From Bacillus safensis (GTDB lineage Bacteria; Bacillota; Bacilli; Bacillales; Bacillaceae): a DNA stretch of 64,000 nt. Position 1 is the first letter of the stretch. Every line of letters starts with the position of its first letter. Both the position numbers and the translations under genes were made by a program. Shown in pieces: positions 57,605-64,000 of the stretch. The notes beneath the pieces were generated by a model. That model made no database searches and was not told the DNA's origin. It saw only the letters and a program-made list of their open reading frames with translations. Where the stretch lies: contig BSBG01000009.1 in the NCBI GenBank assembly GCA_030159235.1, positions 85,592 through 149,591 on the forward strand, read 5' to 3'.

Positions 57605-58951
57605 TTACTCAATACCCATTTCCTCTTTCACAACTGCAGTAATCCGAGCCACATATTCATTACACAGCTCTTTTGTTTTCGCCTCTGCCATAACACGTAC
57701 AAGCGGCTCTGTTCCAGATGGACGAACTAGGATACGGCCGTCGCCATTCATCTCTTTTTCGACCTCTTGAATCACTGCTTTTACTTTTTCATTTTCTTCC
57801 ACTTTATATTTGTCAGACACTTTCACATTCACTAAAAGCTGCGGGAATGTTTCCATTTCCGCTGCAAGCTCTGATAATGTTTTCCCTGTCGCTTTGAGCG
57901 TATTCACAAGCATGATCGCAGAAAGCATGCCGTCACCAGTCGTATTGTAATCAAGGAAAATCAAATGGCCTGATTGCTCACCGCCGACATTATAGCCATC
58001 CTTTTTCATCGCTTCGACCACATACCGGTCACCAACAGCGGTTTGAATGCTCTTAATGCCTTGTTTCTCAAGCGCTTTATAGAAACCAAGGTTACTCATG
58101 ACCGTAGACACCACAGTGTCATCCTTTAATCGGCCTTCACCCTTCAAATAACGTGCACATATGTACATAATTTGATCGCCGTCTACGATATCACCTTTTT
58201 CATCGACTGCAATTAAACGGTCACCATCACCATCAAACGCAAGACCAATGTCTGCACCCTTCTCCTTCACAAAAGCAGAAAGTGCCTCTGGATGAGTGGA
58301 GCCTACACCATCATTGATATTCAATCCGTTTGGTGATGTTCCCATTGTGGACACATCAGCATCTAAATCCGCAAATAAATGTGTCGCTAGAGAAGAGGTT
58401 GCACCGTGAGCACAGTCAAGCGCCACGTGAATACCTGTGAAATCCTCGTCCGCTGTCTGTTTCAAGAATTGCAAGTATTTCTGACCGCCTTCAAAGTAGT
58501 CATTGACCGTTCCAAGATCGGCTCCAACCGGGCGTGGCAATTGATCGACTGGCTGATCCATCAGCTGCTCAATTTCGTTCTCCTGTTCATCTGACAGCTT
58601 AAAGCCGTCACCGCCGAAGAATTTAATTCCGTTGTCTTGAACTGGATTGTGTGAAGCAGAAATCATGACACCTGCTTCCGCGTCCATTGCCTTCGTTAAA
58701 TAAGACACACCAGGCGTTGAAATCACACCTAGACGCATCACTTCAGCTCCAATTGAAAGTAAGCCTGCAACGAGCGCTCCTTCCAGCATATGACCGGATA
58801 CACGTGTGTCTCGCCCAACGAGTACCTTTGGACGTTCTTTATCCTTTGTGAGCACATAGCCGCCAAATCTCCCAATTTTAAATGCGAGCTCTGGCGTTAA
58901 TTCGCTATTCGCTACACCCCTTACACCATCAGTTCCAAAGTACTTGCCCAT
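57605..58951 (-). CDS. glmM: Phosphoglucosamine mutase GlmM
   Basis: 448 residues. Starts [20 protein letters not shown]; the phospho-serine is Ser100 in [15 protein letters not shown]; metal loop DGDGDR; phosphate-binding [12 protein letters not shown] near the C-terminus. Converts glucosamine 6-phosphate to glucosamine 1-phosphate, the next step after GlmS. Ribosome site AAAAAGGAG. Last gene of the cdaA-cdaR-glmM operon, in which CdaR and GlmM modulate CdaA. Confidence 0.98.
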   Translation of the reverse strand: MGKYFGTDGVRGVANSELTPELAFKIGRFGGYVLTKDKERPKVLVGRDTRVSGHMLEGALVAGLLSIGAEVMRLGVISTPGVSYLTKAMDAEAGVMISASHNPVQDNGIKFFGGDGFKLSDEQENEIEQLMDQPVDQLPRPVGADLGTVNDYFEGGQKYLQFLKQTADEDFTGIHVALDCAHGATSSLATHLFADLDADVSTMGTSPNGLNINDGVGSTHPEALSAFVKEKGADIGLAFDGDGDRLIAVDEKGDIVDGDQIMYICARYLKGEGRLKDDTVVSTVMSNLGFYKALEKQGIKSIQTAVGDRYVVEAMKKDGYNVGGEQSGHLIFLDYNTTGDGMLSAIMLVNTLKATGKTLSELAAEMETFPQLLVNVKVSDKYKVEENEKVKAVIQEVEKEMNGDGRILVRPSGTEPLVRVMAEAKTKELCNEYVARITAVVKEEMGIE

Positions 58952-58976
58952 GTTTCAATCGCTCCTTTTTTACCAT

Positions 58977-60386
58977 TCAAGAGGACGCTTCGTCCTCTTT
59001 TTTATCTTCTTTGACCCGCTGTTTTTGACTTGATTCTTTCTTTGCTTTATCTTGCGTGGATTCTTCTTTACTCTTCTCATCCTGATCATCGTCACCAGAT
59101 GATTGATCCTTCCGATCATTTGTCGACGCCGGCTGATCCTCTGTATCAGTAGAAGTCAGTTTCACTTTGACCTTTGATCTCGATAATGTCCATGTCACGT
59201 TTTGAGGACCGTTCACTTGAACTTTGACCTCATGTGTTCCTTCGTTCAAGTCCCCCACATTGATATAGGCTTCAACATCTGAAGCCTTTAGTTTATCAAT
59301 CGCACTCTTTGACCCCTTCGCTGTTAACGTGAGCCGTCCAGAAGATGGGCTCACAAAATCAGAGGTAAGATCCTTGCTCAGACCCACGACAGAAATTGGT
59401 ACATTATCGATCTTTTTTTCCTCAGCTGTTGCAACCTTCACTTTGATCTTAACGGTTTCGGGCGATACCTTTTTCACACCATCTGGCAGAGGGATGTCGG
59501 CATCAATTTCCGTATCATCGTTGATCTTGCTTAGGTCCAGCTTGACGCTATCAATAAAATCAAGTGCATCCAGCACCTTTTGCGAGCCGTACACTGTGAC
59601 CTCACTTGGGCTTGTCTCAATGCTTGAGATGCTGATCCCATCTGGCAAGCTGCCCGTCCGCTCAATTTTAAACGGAACCTTTTTGCTCGGGCTCGAGATC
59701 GGGACCGTAATATCCACCACGGACGGACTTACTTCGACTGGCAGCTCATTCCCGCTGCTATCATACACAGTGAGCTTCGCTTCCTTCTCAATTTGCTGAT
59801 CGACATCCTCTAAGTTCACAAAGGCTTTAATGACAGAAATCTTGTCGATCACGTCCTTTGAGCCAGTGACCGTGACATTTTTCGGATTCACAATGGGCTG
59901 TTCAGGCGAATAGCCGTCTTTGATTTTATTTTGATTATAGAATTCTGTTTCAACAGGAAATTCAGCTGTCGTTTTTTCTTGTATCGTCACAGTCGTCACA
60001 GATGGATTAATCGATAGTGTGAGTCCCTTTGATACATCTCTTGCCTTCAGCTCCACTTTATGTGTACCTGTCGATAAGTTCTGCATATCTGCGTAAATTT
60101 CAAAATTCTTTGTTTGTCTTGCGGTTTTCACAGCACTAGTTGATCCTTTAATCGTGACATTGACTGTCTGCGGCACACCAGTGACGACATACTTCTCGTC
60201 ATCATAATACGCTTTAACAGGAATGTCGGTTAAAGTGGCTTCATCTGTCGTCGATGTTGGGAAAAAGGATTCACCGATTTTTTTCGGCGTGGGCGCTTGC
60301 GCTGAATTGACTGCACCATACAGCAATAAAGCGAAGACCAATGCAAGAAGCTTAACGGCCCAGCGATTATTCAAAATCTTATCCAT
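58977..60386 (-). CDS. cdaR: CdaA regulator CdaR (YbbR domains)
   Basis: 469 residues from ATG 60386, behind GGAGGGG (upstream ATGs lie inside cdaA). One N-terminal membrane segment (about 9-27) and four YbbR repeats outside the membrane (about 40-410), then an unusual highly charged Ser/Lys/Glu/Asp tail of about 55 residues. It binds CdaA at the membrane and modulates c-di-AMP synthesis. Overlaps cdaA by 8 bases. Confidence 0.95.
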   Translation of the reverse strand: MDKILNNRWAVKLLALVFALLLYGAVNSAQAPTPKKIGESFFPTSTTDEATLTDIPVKAYYDDEKYVVTGVPQTVNVTIKGSTSAVKTARQTKNFEIYADMQNLSTGTHKVELKARDVSKGLTLSINPSVTTVTIQEKTTAEFPVETEFYNQNKIKDGYSPEQPIVNPKNVTVTGSKDVIDKISVIKAFVNLEDVDQQIEKEAKLTVYDSSGNELPVEVSPSVVDITVPISSPSKKVPFKIERTGSLPDGISISSIETSPSEVTVYGSQKVLDALDFIDSVKLDLSKINDDTEIDADIPLPDGVKKVSPETVKIKVKVATAEEKKIDNVPISVVGLSKDLTSDFVSPSSGRLTLTAKGSKSAIDKLKASDVEAYINVGDLNEGTHEVKVQVNGPQNVTWTLSRSKVKVKLTSTDTEDQPASTNDRKDQSSGDDDQDEKSKEESTQDKAKKESSQKQRVKEDKKEDEASS

Positions 60387-61200
60387 TTTTCTTGCCCCTC
60401 CAATACCATTTGGTCGAGGAAGCATCTTTGCTGTTCTTACTAAATTCAGCAATCAGCATTTCTTCAAGCGCTTCTTCTGTCAATTCTCGGTGGAGATCAC
60501 CATTTCTTGCGACAGAAATGCCGCCTGTCTCCTCAGAAACGATGACGGTTAAGCTGTCTGTCACTTCACTAATTCCGACTGCCGCTCTATGCCGCGTCCC
60601 AAGTTCCTTAGAGATAAAAGGACTTTCTGACAGCGGTAAATAACAAGCTGCAGCTGCAATCTCATCCCGCTTCATAATGACAGCACCGTCATGAAGCGGT
60701 GTATTTGGAATGAATATATTAATGAGCAGCTCTGAACTCACCTTTGCATTCAAAGGAATTCCAGTCTCTATGTAATCATTCATCCCGGTATCACGCTCAA
60801 TTGTCAGCAGCGCGCCAATTCTACGTTTTGCCATATAGTTAATTGCTTTTGTAATTGCCTCGATCGTTTTCTGCTGCTGTTCCTCTACAGGTGTTCCGCT
60901 TCTTGAGAAGAAACGGCCGCGCCCAAGCTGTTCAAGCGCTCTCCTTAGCTCTGGCTGAAAAATAATAATGATCGCAAGGAACCCCCACGTAATCGCTTGA
61001 TCCATCAGCCATTGAAGTGTGTTAAGACCGAGATACGCACTTCCCATCCTGACGAGAACAATGACCACAATTCCCTTTAAAAGCTGAACCGCTTTTGTTC
61101 CGCGGATGACCATCATTAATTTATATATCACATACCAAACAACGAGAATATCAACAGCATTACCGAGGTACTGCAAAAAAGGAATATCCCCTAAAGCCAT
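60379..61200 (-). CDS. cdaA: Diadenylate cyclase CdaA
   Basis: 273 residues. Three membrane segments in the first 95 residues, then the DAC domain with DGA (171-173, in PLHDGAVIM) and RHR (203-205, in GTRHRAAVG). Makes c-di-AMP from ATP, essential for potassium and cell-wall homeostasis. ATG 61200 behind GGAGGAC. It has its own extended -10 promoter and a leader hairpin at 61252-61294. Confidence 0.97.
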   Translation of the reverse strand: MALGDIPFLQYLGNAVDILVVWYVIYKLMMVIRGTKAVQLLKGIVVIVLVRMGSAYLGLNTLQWLMDQAITWGFLAIIIIFQPELRRALEQLGRGRFFSRSGTPVEEQQQKTIEAITKAINYMAKRRIGALLTIERDTGMNDYIETGIPLNAKVSSELLINIFIPNTPLHDGAVIMKRDEIAAAACYLPLSESPFISKELGTRHRAAVGISEVTDSLTVIVSEETGGISVARNGDLHRELTEEALEEMLIAEFSKNSKDASSTKWYWRGKKNG

Positions 61201-61251
61201 TTCCTCGTCCTCCAGAATTTTCAGTTATTCTTCGTTTGATGCATTTTTTGA

Positions 61252-61294
61252 TAAAAAAAGAGCCTATGTGTCAATACATAGCGTGGCTATTATA
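61252..61294 (-). promoter_or_regulatory. cdaA promoter and leader hairpin
   Basis: TGGTATAAT (extended -10, TATAAT at 61289-61294) on the minus strand. Downstream CTATGT / ACATAG with outer AGC / GCT forms a hairpin followed by CTTTTTTTA, a terminator-like structure some 50 bases before cdaA. Confidence 0.5.
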
Positions 61295-61375
61295 CCACAT
61301 TTTGTTTCAGCAAGGAAAATAGTTGCCATATCTGGCTGACTTGCTAGTATGCGTGAATCGCACCAATGTATAGAA

Positions 61376-61406
61376 AAAGAGCAGCCTCCTTAGAGACTGC
61401 TCTTTA
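61376..61406 (-). terminator. sigW-rsiW terminator
   Basis: AAAGAGCAGTCT / GGCTGCTCTTT (one mismatch) with a 7-base loop, then TTTC on the minus strand. Confidence 0.8.
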
Positions 61407-61416
61407 GCCGATTAAG

Positions 61417-62040
61417 TTACTTTTGCTCTTCTGGCCCAATGACACGCATCACATTTTGTGCTGTTGATTTCATTTTGTACCAGATCCAATCAAACACTTC
61501 ATTAATTTCATTAATTTGACCAGTGACTTGTCCGGCAGAAGCAGTCAGCTGTTCCCCATTGACGACGGTGACATTTCCATCAACCTTGCCTTCTACAATC
61601 AGCTTGCCATTTTTGACAGTGACATCACCTTTTACGGTTTCCCCTTTAGGTACGGTCACTGTATCATTTACAACAACGAGATTCGGCTGCTTTGACACAC
61701 TGAAATTATGATCGGTATTCCAGCTTGTAAACAGACTTCCTCCCATCAAAATGAGAAAGAGAGCAGCAGCCACCATCAGCGGGTGAGCTTTGATCCATCT
61801 TTGAACCGACACACGCTTTTTCTCCTTCGGAAGACCTGCCATCACCTTTGCAGTGAAATCAGATGGTGCTTCTATATGAGATGTACTCTGCACTAGCGCG
61901 ATGGATTTCTCAATTTGTTGAAAATGAGTACGGCACTCCTCACACGATTGCAGATGGCTTTTTAATTCTTTTTCGTCTTGGAGCTCAATGTCCCCGTCTA
62001 AATACTGATGCATAAGCTGGACGATTTTATCCTGACAGCT
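61417..62040 (-). CDS. rsiW: Anti-sigma-W factor RsiW
   Basis: 207 residues from ATG 62040, GAGGTG upstream. Zinc anti-sigma motif His30-Cys34-Cys37 (KSHLQSCEEC), one membrane segment (about 88-106) and an extracellular part. It holds SigW until PrsW and RasP cut it under envelope stress. Stop/start spacing of 17 bases behind sigW; same operon. Confidence 0.97.
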   Translation of the reverse strand, partial: SCQDKIVQLMHQYLDGDIELQDEKELKSHLQSCEECRTHFQQIEKSIALVQSTSHIEAPSDFTAKVMAGLPKEKKRVSVQRWIKAHPLMVAAALFLILMGGSLFTSWNTDHNFSVSKQPNLVVVNDTVTVPKGETVKGDVTVKNGKLIVEGKVDGNVTVVNGEQLTASAGQVTGQINEINEVFDWIWYKMKSTAQNVMRVIGPEEQK

Positions 62041-62057
62041 CATCAAAATCACCTCAC

Positions 62058-62621
62058 TCAAAGGTCTCTCAACTGTTTCCGGAGAGCCTCTCTACCCCTG
62101 TGTATTCTCGTTTTCACCGTACCAACTGGTATATTCAGAATCTCACTAATTTCTTTTAACGAAAGTTCATCAATATACTTTAATACGATGACCGAACGAT
62201 ATTTATCGGGTAATTTTAGAATTTTTTGCTGAATGGTACTCGATAATTCAAGAGACACCACCTCATCCTCTGGCAAAATGCCATCAGCAGCAATTTGAGA
62301 ATACATATTCAATCCTTCTGTTCCTGCCACCTCTGCATCTAAATAATAATCCGGCTTTTTTTTACGAATACGGTCGATGGTCAGGTTGGTTGCAATGCGG
62401 TACAGCCACGTGGAAAACTTGCGATTCACATCAAAGCTCTCGATATTCACATAGGCACGAATAAACGCCTCCTGCGCGATATCCTCTGCTTCGTGTGCAT
62501 TCCCAAGCATACGGTAGCACAGCTGATAAATTTTGTCTTTATACAGGTCTACGATGTCTGTAAATGCGTTCTGGTCGCCTTTTTTCACTTGCTTAATTCT
62601 CTTTTTAATCATTGTGTCCAT
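62058..62621 (-). CDS. sigW: ECF sigma factor SigW
   Basis: 187 residues from ATG 62621, the length of B. subtilis SigW, and nearly the same sequence where I can compare (IKKRIKQVKKGDQNAF, GTVKTRIHRGREALRK). Sigma-70 region 2 at about 22-90 and region 4 at about 130-182. Drives the envelope-stress and antibiotic-resistance regulon. It is autoregulated: a consensus SigW promoter lies upstream. Confidence 0.98.
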   Translation of the reverse strand: MDTMIKKRIKQVKKGDQNAFTDIVDLYKDKIYQLCYRMLGNAHEAEDIAQEAFIRAYVNIESFDVNRKFSTWLYRIATNLTIDRIRKKKPDYYLDAEVAGTEGLNMYSQIAADGILPEDEVVSLELSSTIQQKILKLPDKYRSVIVLKYIDELSLKEISEILNIPVGTVKTRIHRGREALRKQLRDL

Positions 62622-62658
62622 AGTATATTCAACCTCTGCCTTCACCGGTCTTTATGTA

Positions 62659-62684
62659 TACGAACCTCTTTCCAAAAGGTTTCA
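62659..62684 (-). promoter_or_regulatory. SigW autoregulatory promoter
   Basis: TGAAAC (62679-62684) and CGTA (62659-62662), 16-base spacer, minus strand: the SigW consensus without a mismatch. Confidence 0.93.
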
Positions 62685-62783
62685 TTCTCCTCTAAAAAAT
62701 AGTGTAACAAATTTTTGACAGCGTGTTACGCATATCAACCGGTAAAAACCTTAACATATCCTTAAATTTTCCGAAAACAAAAA

Positions 62784-62805
62784 AGAACGGGAACAAATCC
62801 CGCTC
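62784..62805 (-). terminator. rocF terminator
   Basis: AGAGCGGGATTTGTTCCCGTTCT with TTTTTTG behind on the minus strand; GCGGGA / TCCCGT pair around TTTG. Confidence 0.8.
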
Positions 62806-63716
62806 TACAATAGCTTTTCACCCATTAACGAACCAATTAACGCAACAGCCGCTTCTGCTGTTTTGTTTTTCTCATCCAATACCGGATTTACCTCAACAAA
62901 TTCAGCAGAAGTCAAAATACCCGCCTCCTCTAAAAGCTCCATTGCGAGATGACTCTCCCGGTAACTAATGCCACCTGCTACCGGAGTGCCTACACCAGGG
63001 CATTCCGCTGGGTCTAGCCCGTCTAAGTCAAGTGACAGGTGGACACCATCTGTTCTTTCCTTTAGATACGCAATGGCTTCCTCCATCACCCTTGTCATCC
63101 CTAAACGATCAATTTCATGCATCGTATACACTTTAATGCCTTTCTCTCGAATCAATGCCCGCTCTCCTTCATCTAAGGACCTAGCACCAATTAAAACGAC
63201 ATTTTCAGGCTTCAATTTAGGAGAATAACCTCCAATGTTCGTTAAATCAGCATGCCCAAGACCAAGACTGACAGCAAGCGGCATGCCATGAATATTTCCA
63301 GAAGGAGAGGTTTCCTCCGTATTTAAATCACCGTGTGCATCATACCAAATGACACCTAAGTTTTCATAATGCTTGGCTACCCCAGCAAGTGTTCCAATCG
63401 CTATACTGTGATCACCGCCTAAAATGAGCGGAAACGAACCTGATTGCACAATACTGTCAACCTTCTCAGCAAGCAGCTGATTGGCACCAGCATTCTCCGT
63501 CAAATTTTTTAGCTTTTCACTTGTATATAAACCTTTCTCATCATCCCTTTGTTCAACTGGAATATCTCCGAGATCCTCCACATAAAATGAGAGCGTTTCC
63601 AATTTTTCTTTTACGCCTGCACATCGAATCGCACTAGGCCCCATATCGACGCCCCTTCTCGTTTGACCCAAGTCCATTGGAACTCCGACAATCGTGACCT
63701 TCTTTTGCTCTCCCAT
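62805..63716 (-). CDS. rocF: Arginase RocF
   Basis: 303 residues. Manganese-binding motifs of the ureohydrolase family: GGDHSIAIGT, WYDAHGDLNTEE and SLDLDGLDP; substrate loop SGNIHGMPLA. Hydrolyses arginine to ornithine and urea. Ribosome site GAAAGGGG. It is next to sigW here and not in a rocDEF cluster, so regulation may differ from B. subtilis. Confidence 0.95.
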   Translation of the reverse strand: MGEQKKVTIVGVPMDLGQTRRGVDMGPSAIRCAGVKEKLETLSFYVEDLGDIPVEQRDDEKGLYTSEKLKNLTENAGANQLLAEKVDSIVQSGSFPLILGGDHSIAIGTLAGVAKHYENLGVIWYDAHGDLNTEETSPSGNIHGMPLAVSLGLGHADLTNIGGYSPKLKPENVVLIGARSLDEGERALIREKGIKVYTMHEIDRLGMTRVMEEAIAYLKERTDGVHLSLDLDGLDPAECPGVGTPVAGGISYRESHLAMELLEEAGILTSAEFVEVNPVLDEKNKTAEAAVALIGSLMGEKLL

Positions 63717-63823
63717 ATGTACATCCCCTTTCCGTTCATGCTTATATTTTACTTTCTTGATGCCATCTGACTCAACTCAACAACATTTTGAATAGTTATA
63801 CATTCCCTTCGCCAACATAAAAA

Positions 63824-63850
63824 AAGACACCTTTTTCAAAAAGGTGTCTT
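63824..63850 (-). terminator. tRNA operon terminator
   Basis: AAGACACCTTTTT / AAAGGTGTCTT with a 3-5-base loop and TTTTTTT on the minus strand, 3 bases behind tRNA-Gln. Confidence 0.85.
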
Positions 63851-63852
63851 AA

Positions 63853-63924
63853 CTGGGCTAGCTGGATTCGAACCAACGCATGACGGAGTCAAAGTCCGTT
63901 GCCTTACCGCTTGGCTATAGCCCA
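63853..63924 (-). tRNA. tRNA-Gln (TTG)
   Basis: 72 nt cloverleaf: acceptor TGGGCTA / TAGCCCA with discriminator G, anticodon loop CTTTGAC (TTG), T-arm with GTTCGAATC. The 3' CCA is not encoded. Last gene of a tRNA cluster. Confidence 0.95.
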
Positions 63925-63928
63925 AAAA

Positions 63929-64000
63929 TGGTGGAGGGGGGCGGATTCGAACCGCCGAACCCGGAGGGAGCGGATTTACAGTCCGCCGCGTTTAGCCACT
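63929..64000 (-). tRNA. tRNA-Tyr (GTA), cut by the window edge
   Basis: The 3' part with encoded CCA (63929-63931), acceptor strand, T-arm GTTCGAATC, a variable arm of class II type (CTCCCTCCGGG) and anticodon stem-loop CTGTAAA (GTA) are present; the 5' end lies outside the window. Confidence 0.93.

Noticed and set aside
57473..57730. 85- and 92-codon plus-strand frames over the glmM 3' end
   Set aside because: They overlap the glmM terminator and coding end in antisense and have no ribosome site.

Overview
The window looks like chromosome of a low-GC Gram-positive of the Bacillus subtilis/pumilus lineage; B. pumilus, B. safensis or B. altitudinis is my best guess, from gene content rather than a search. 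Pointers are the sigW-rsiW-cdaA-cdaR-glmM-glmS block with a glmS ribozyme, an adenine riboswitch before pbuE, a LicT antiterminator site before a beta-glucoside PTS gene, glpTQ, yyaL, strong AGGAGG ribosome sites, frequent TTG/GTG starts and intrinsic terminators. The sigW-to-glmS block runs on the minus strand here.

Layout. 1-670: start of a secreted-protein gene cut by the window edge. 913-8402: catabolite-controlled operon of a split fructose-type PTS (EIIA, EIIB, EIIC), a GH38 alpha-mannosidase (MngB type), a ROK sugar kinase and a PRD/EIIB/EIIA activator; together these would import, hydrolyse and phosphorylate an alpha-mannoside such as mannosylglycerate. 8465-10118: Arr rifamycin ADP-ribosyltransferase and an unrecognised pair encoding a membrane protein and a secreted cationic peptide. 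10227-14599: licT, bglP and a GH1 phospho-beta-glucosidase. 15064-18056: a hydrolase remnant and an AT-rich PanE-like / acetoacetate decarboxylase / LysR group. 18109-25263: trhO, dehydrogenases, small proteins, MarR, GNAT and pbuE. 25540-27261: T-box-controlled archaeal-type prolyl-tRNA synthetase. 27615-31688: sulfane-sulfur operon under the persulfide sensor CstR.

32113-43778: an MmyB-like regulator divergent from an extra FabF-like synthase, yyaL, a SurA-like lipoprotein, glpT-glpQ, ybxG, and a TetR-controlled group. 43876-51781 is accessory: gene remnants, an alpha/beta hydrolase with an in-frame stop, an XRE/membrane pair with twin operators, a GntR-ABC operon, and a 2 kb AT-rich insert (small membrane protein plus secreted DUF3238 protein) lying between two alleles of the 3' end of a DUF418 gene. 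51897-54900: yxlEFG-like ABC genes and a DUF2726 protein. 55223-64000: glmS (ribozyme leader), glmM, cdaR, cdaA, rsiW, sigW (autoregulated), rocF, tRNA-Gln and a cut-off tRNA-Tyr.

The strongest leads for something undescribed are the DUF3238/membrane-protein cassette with its allelic flanking repeats (47876-50089), the membrane-protein/secreted-peptide pair at 9398-10118, and the MmyB/FabF pair. Controls readable from sequence alone are numerous: cre sites, a RAT, an adenine riboswitch, a T-box, the glmS ribozyme, CstR operators inside two promoters, a SigW promoter, and leader terminators before ybxG and cdaA. No CRISPR array, insertion sequence or prophage was seen.
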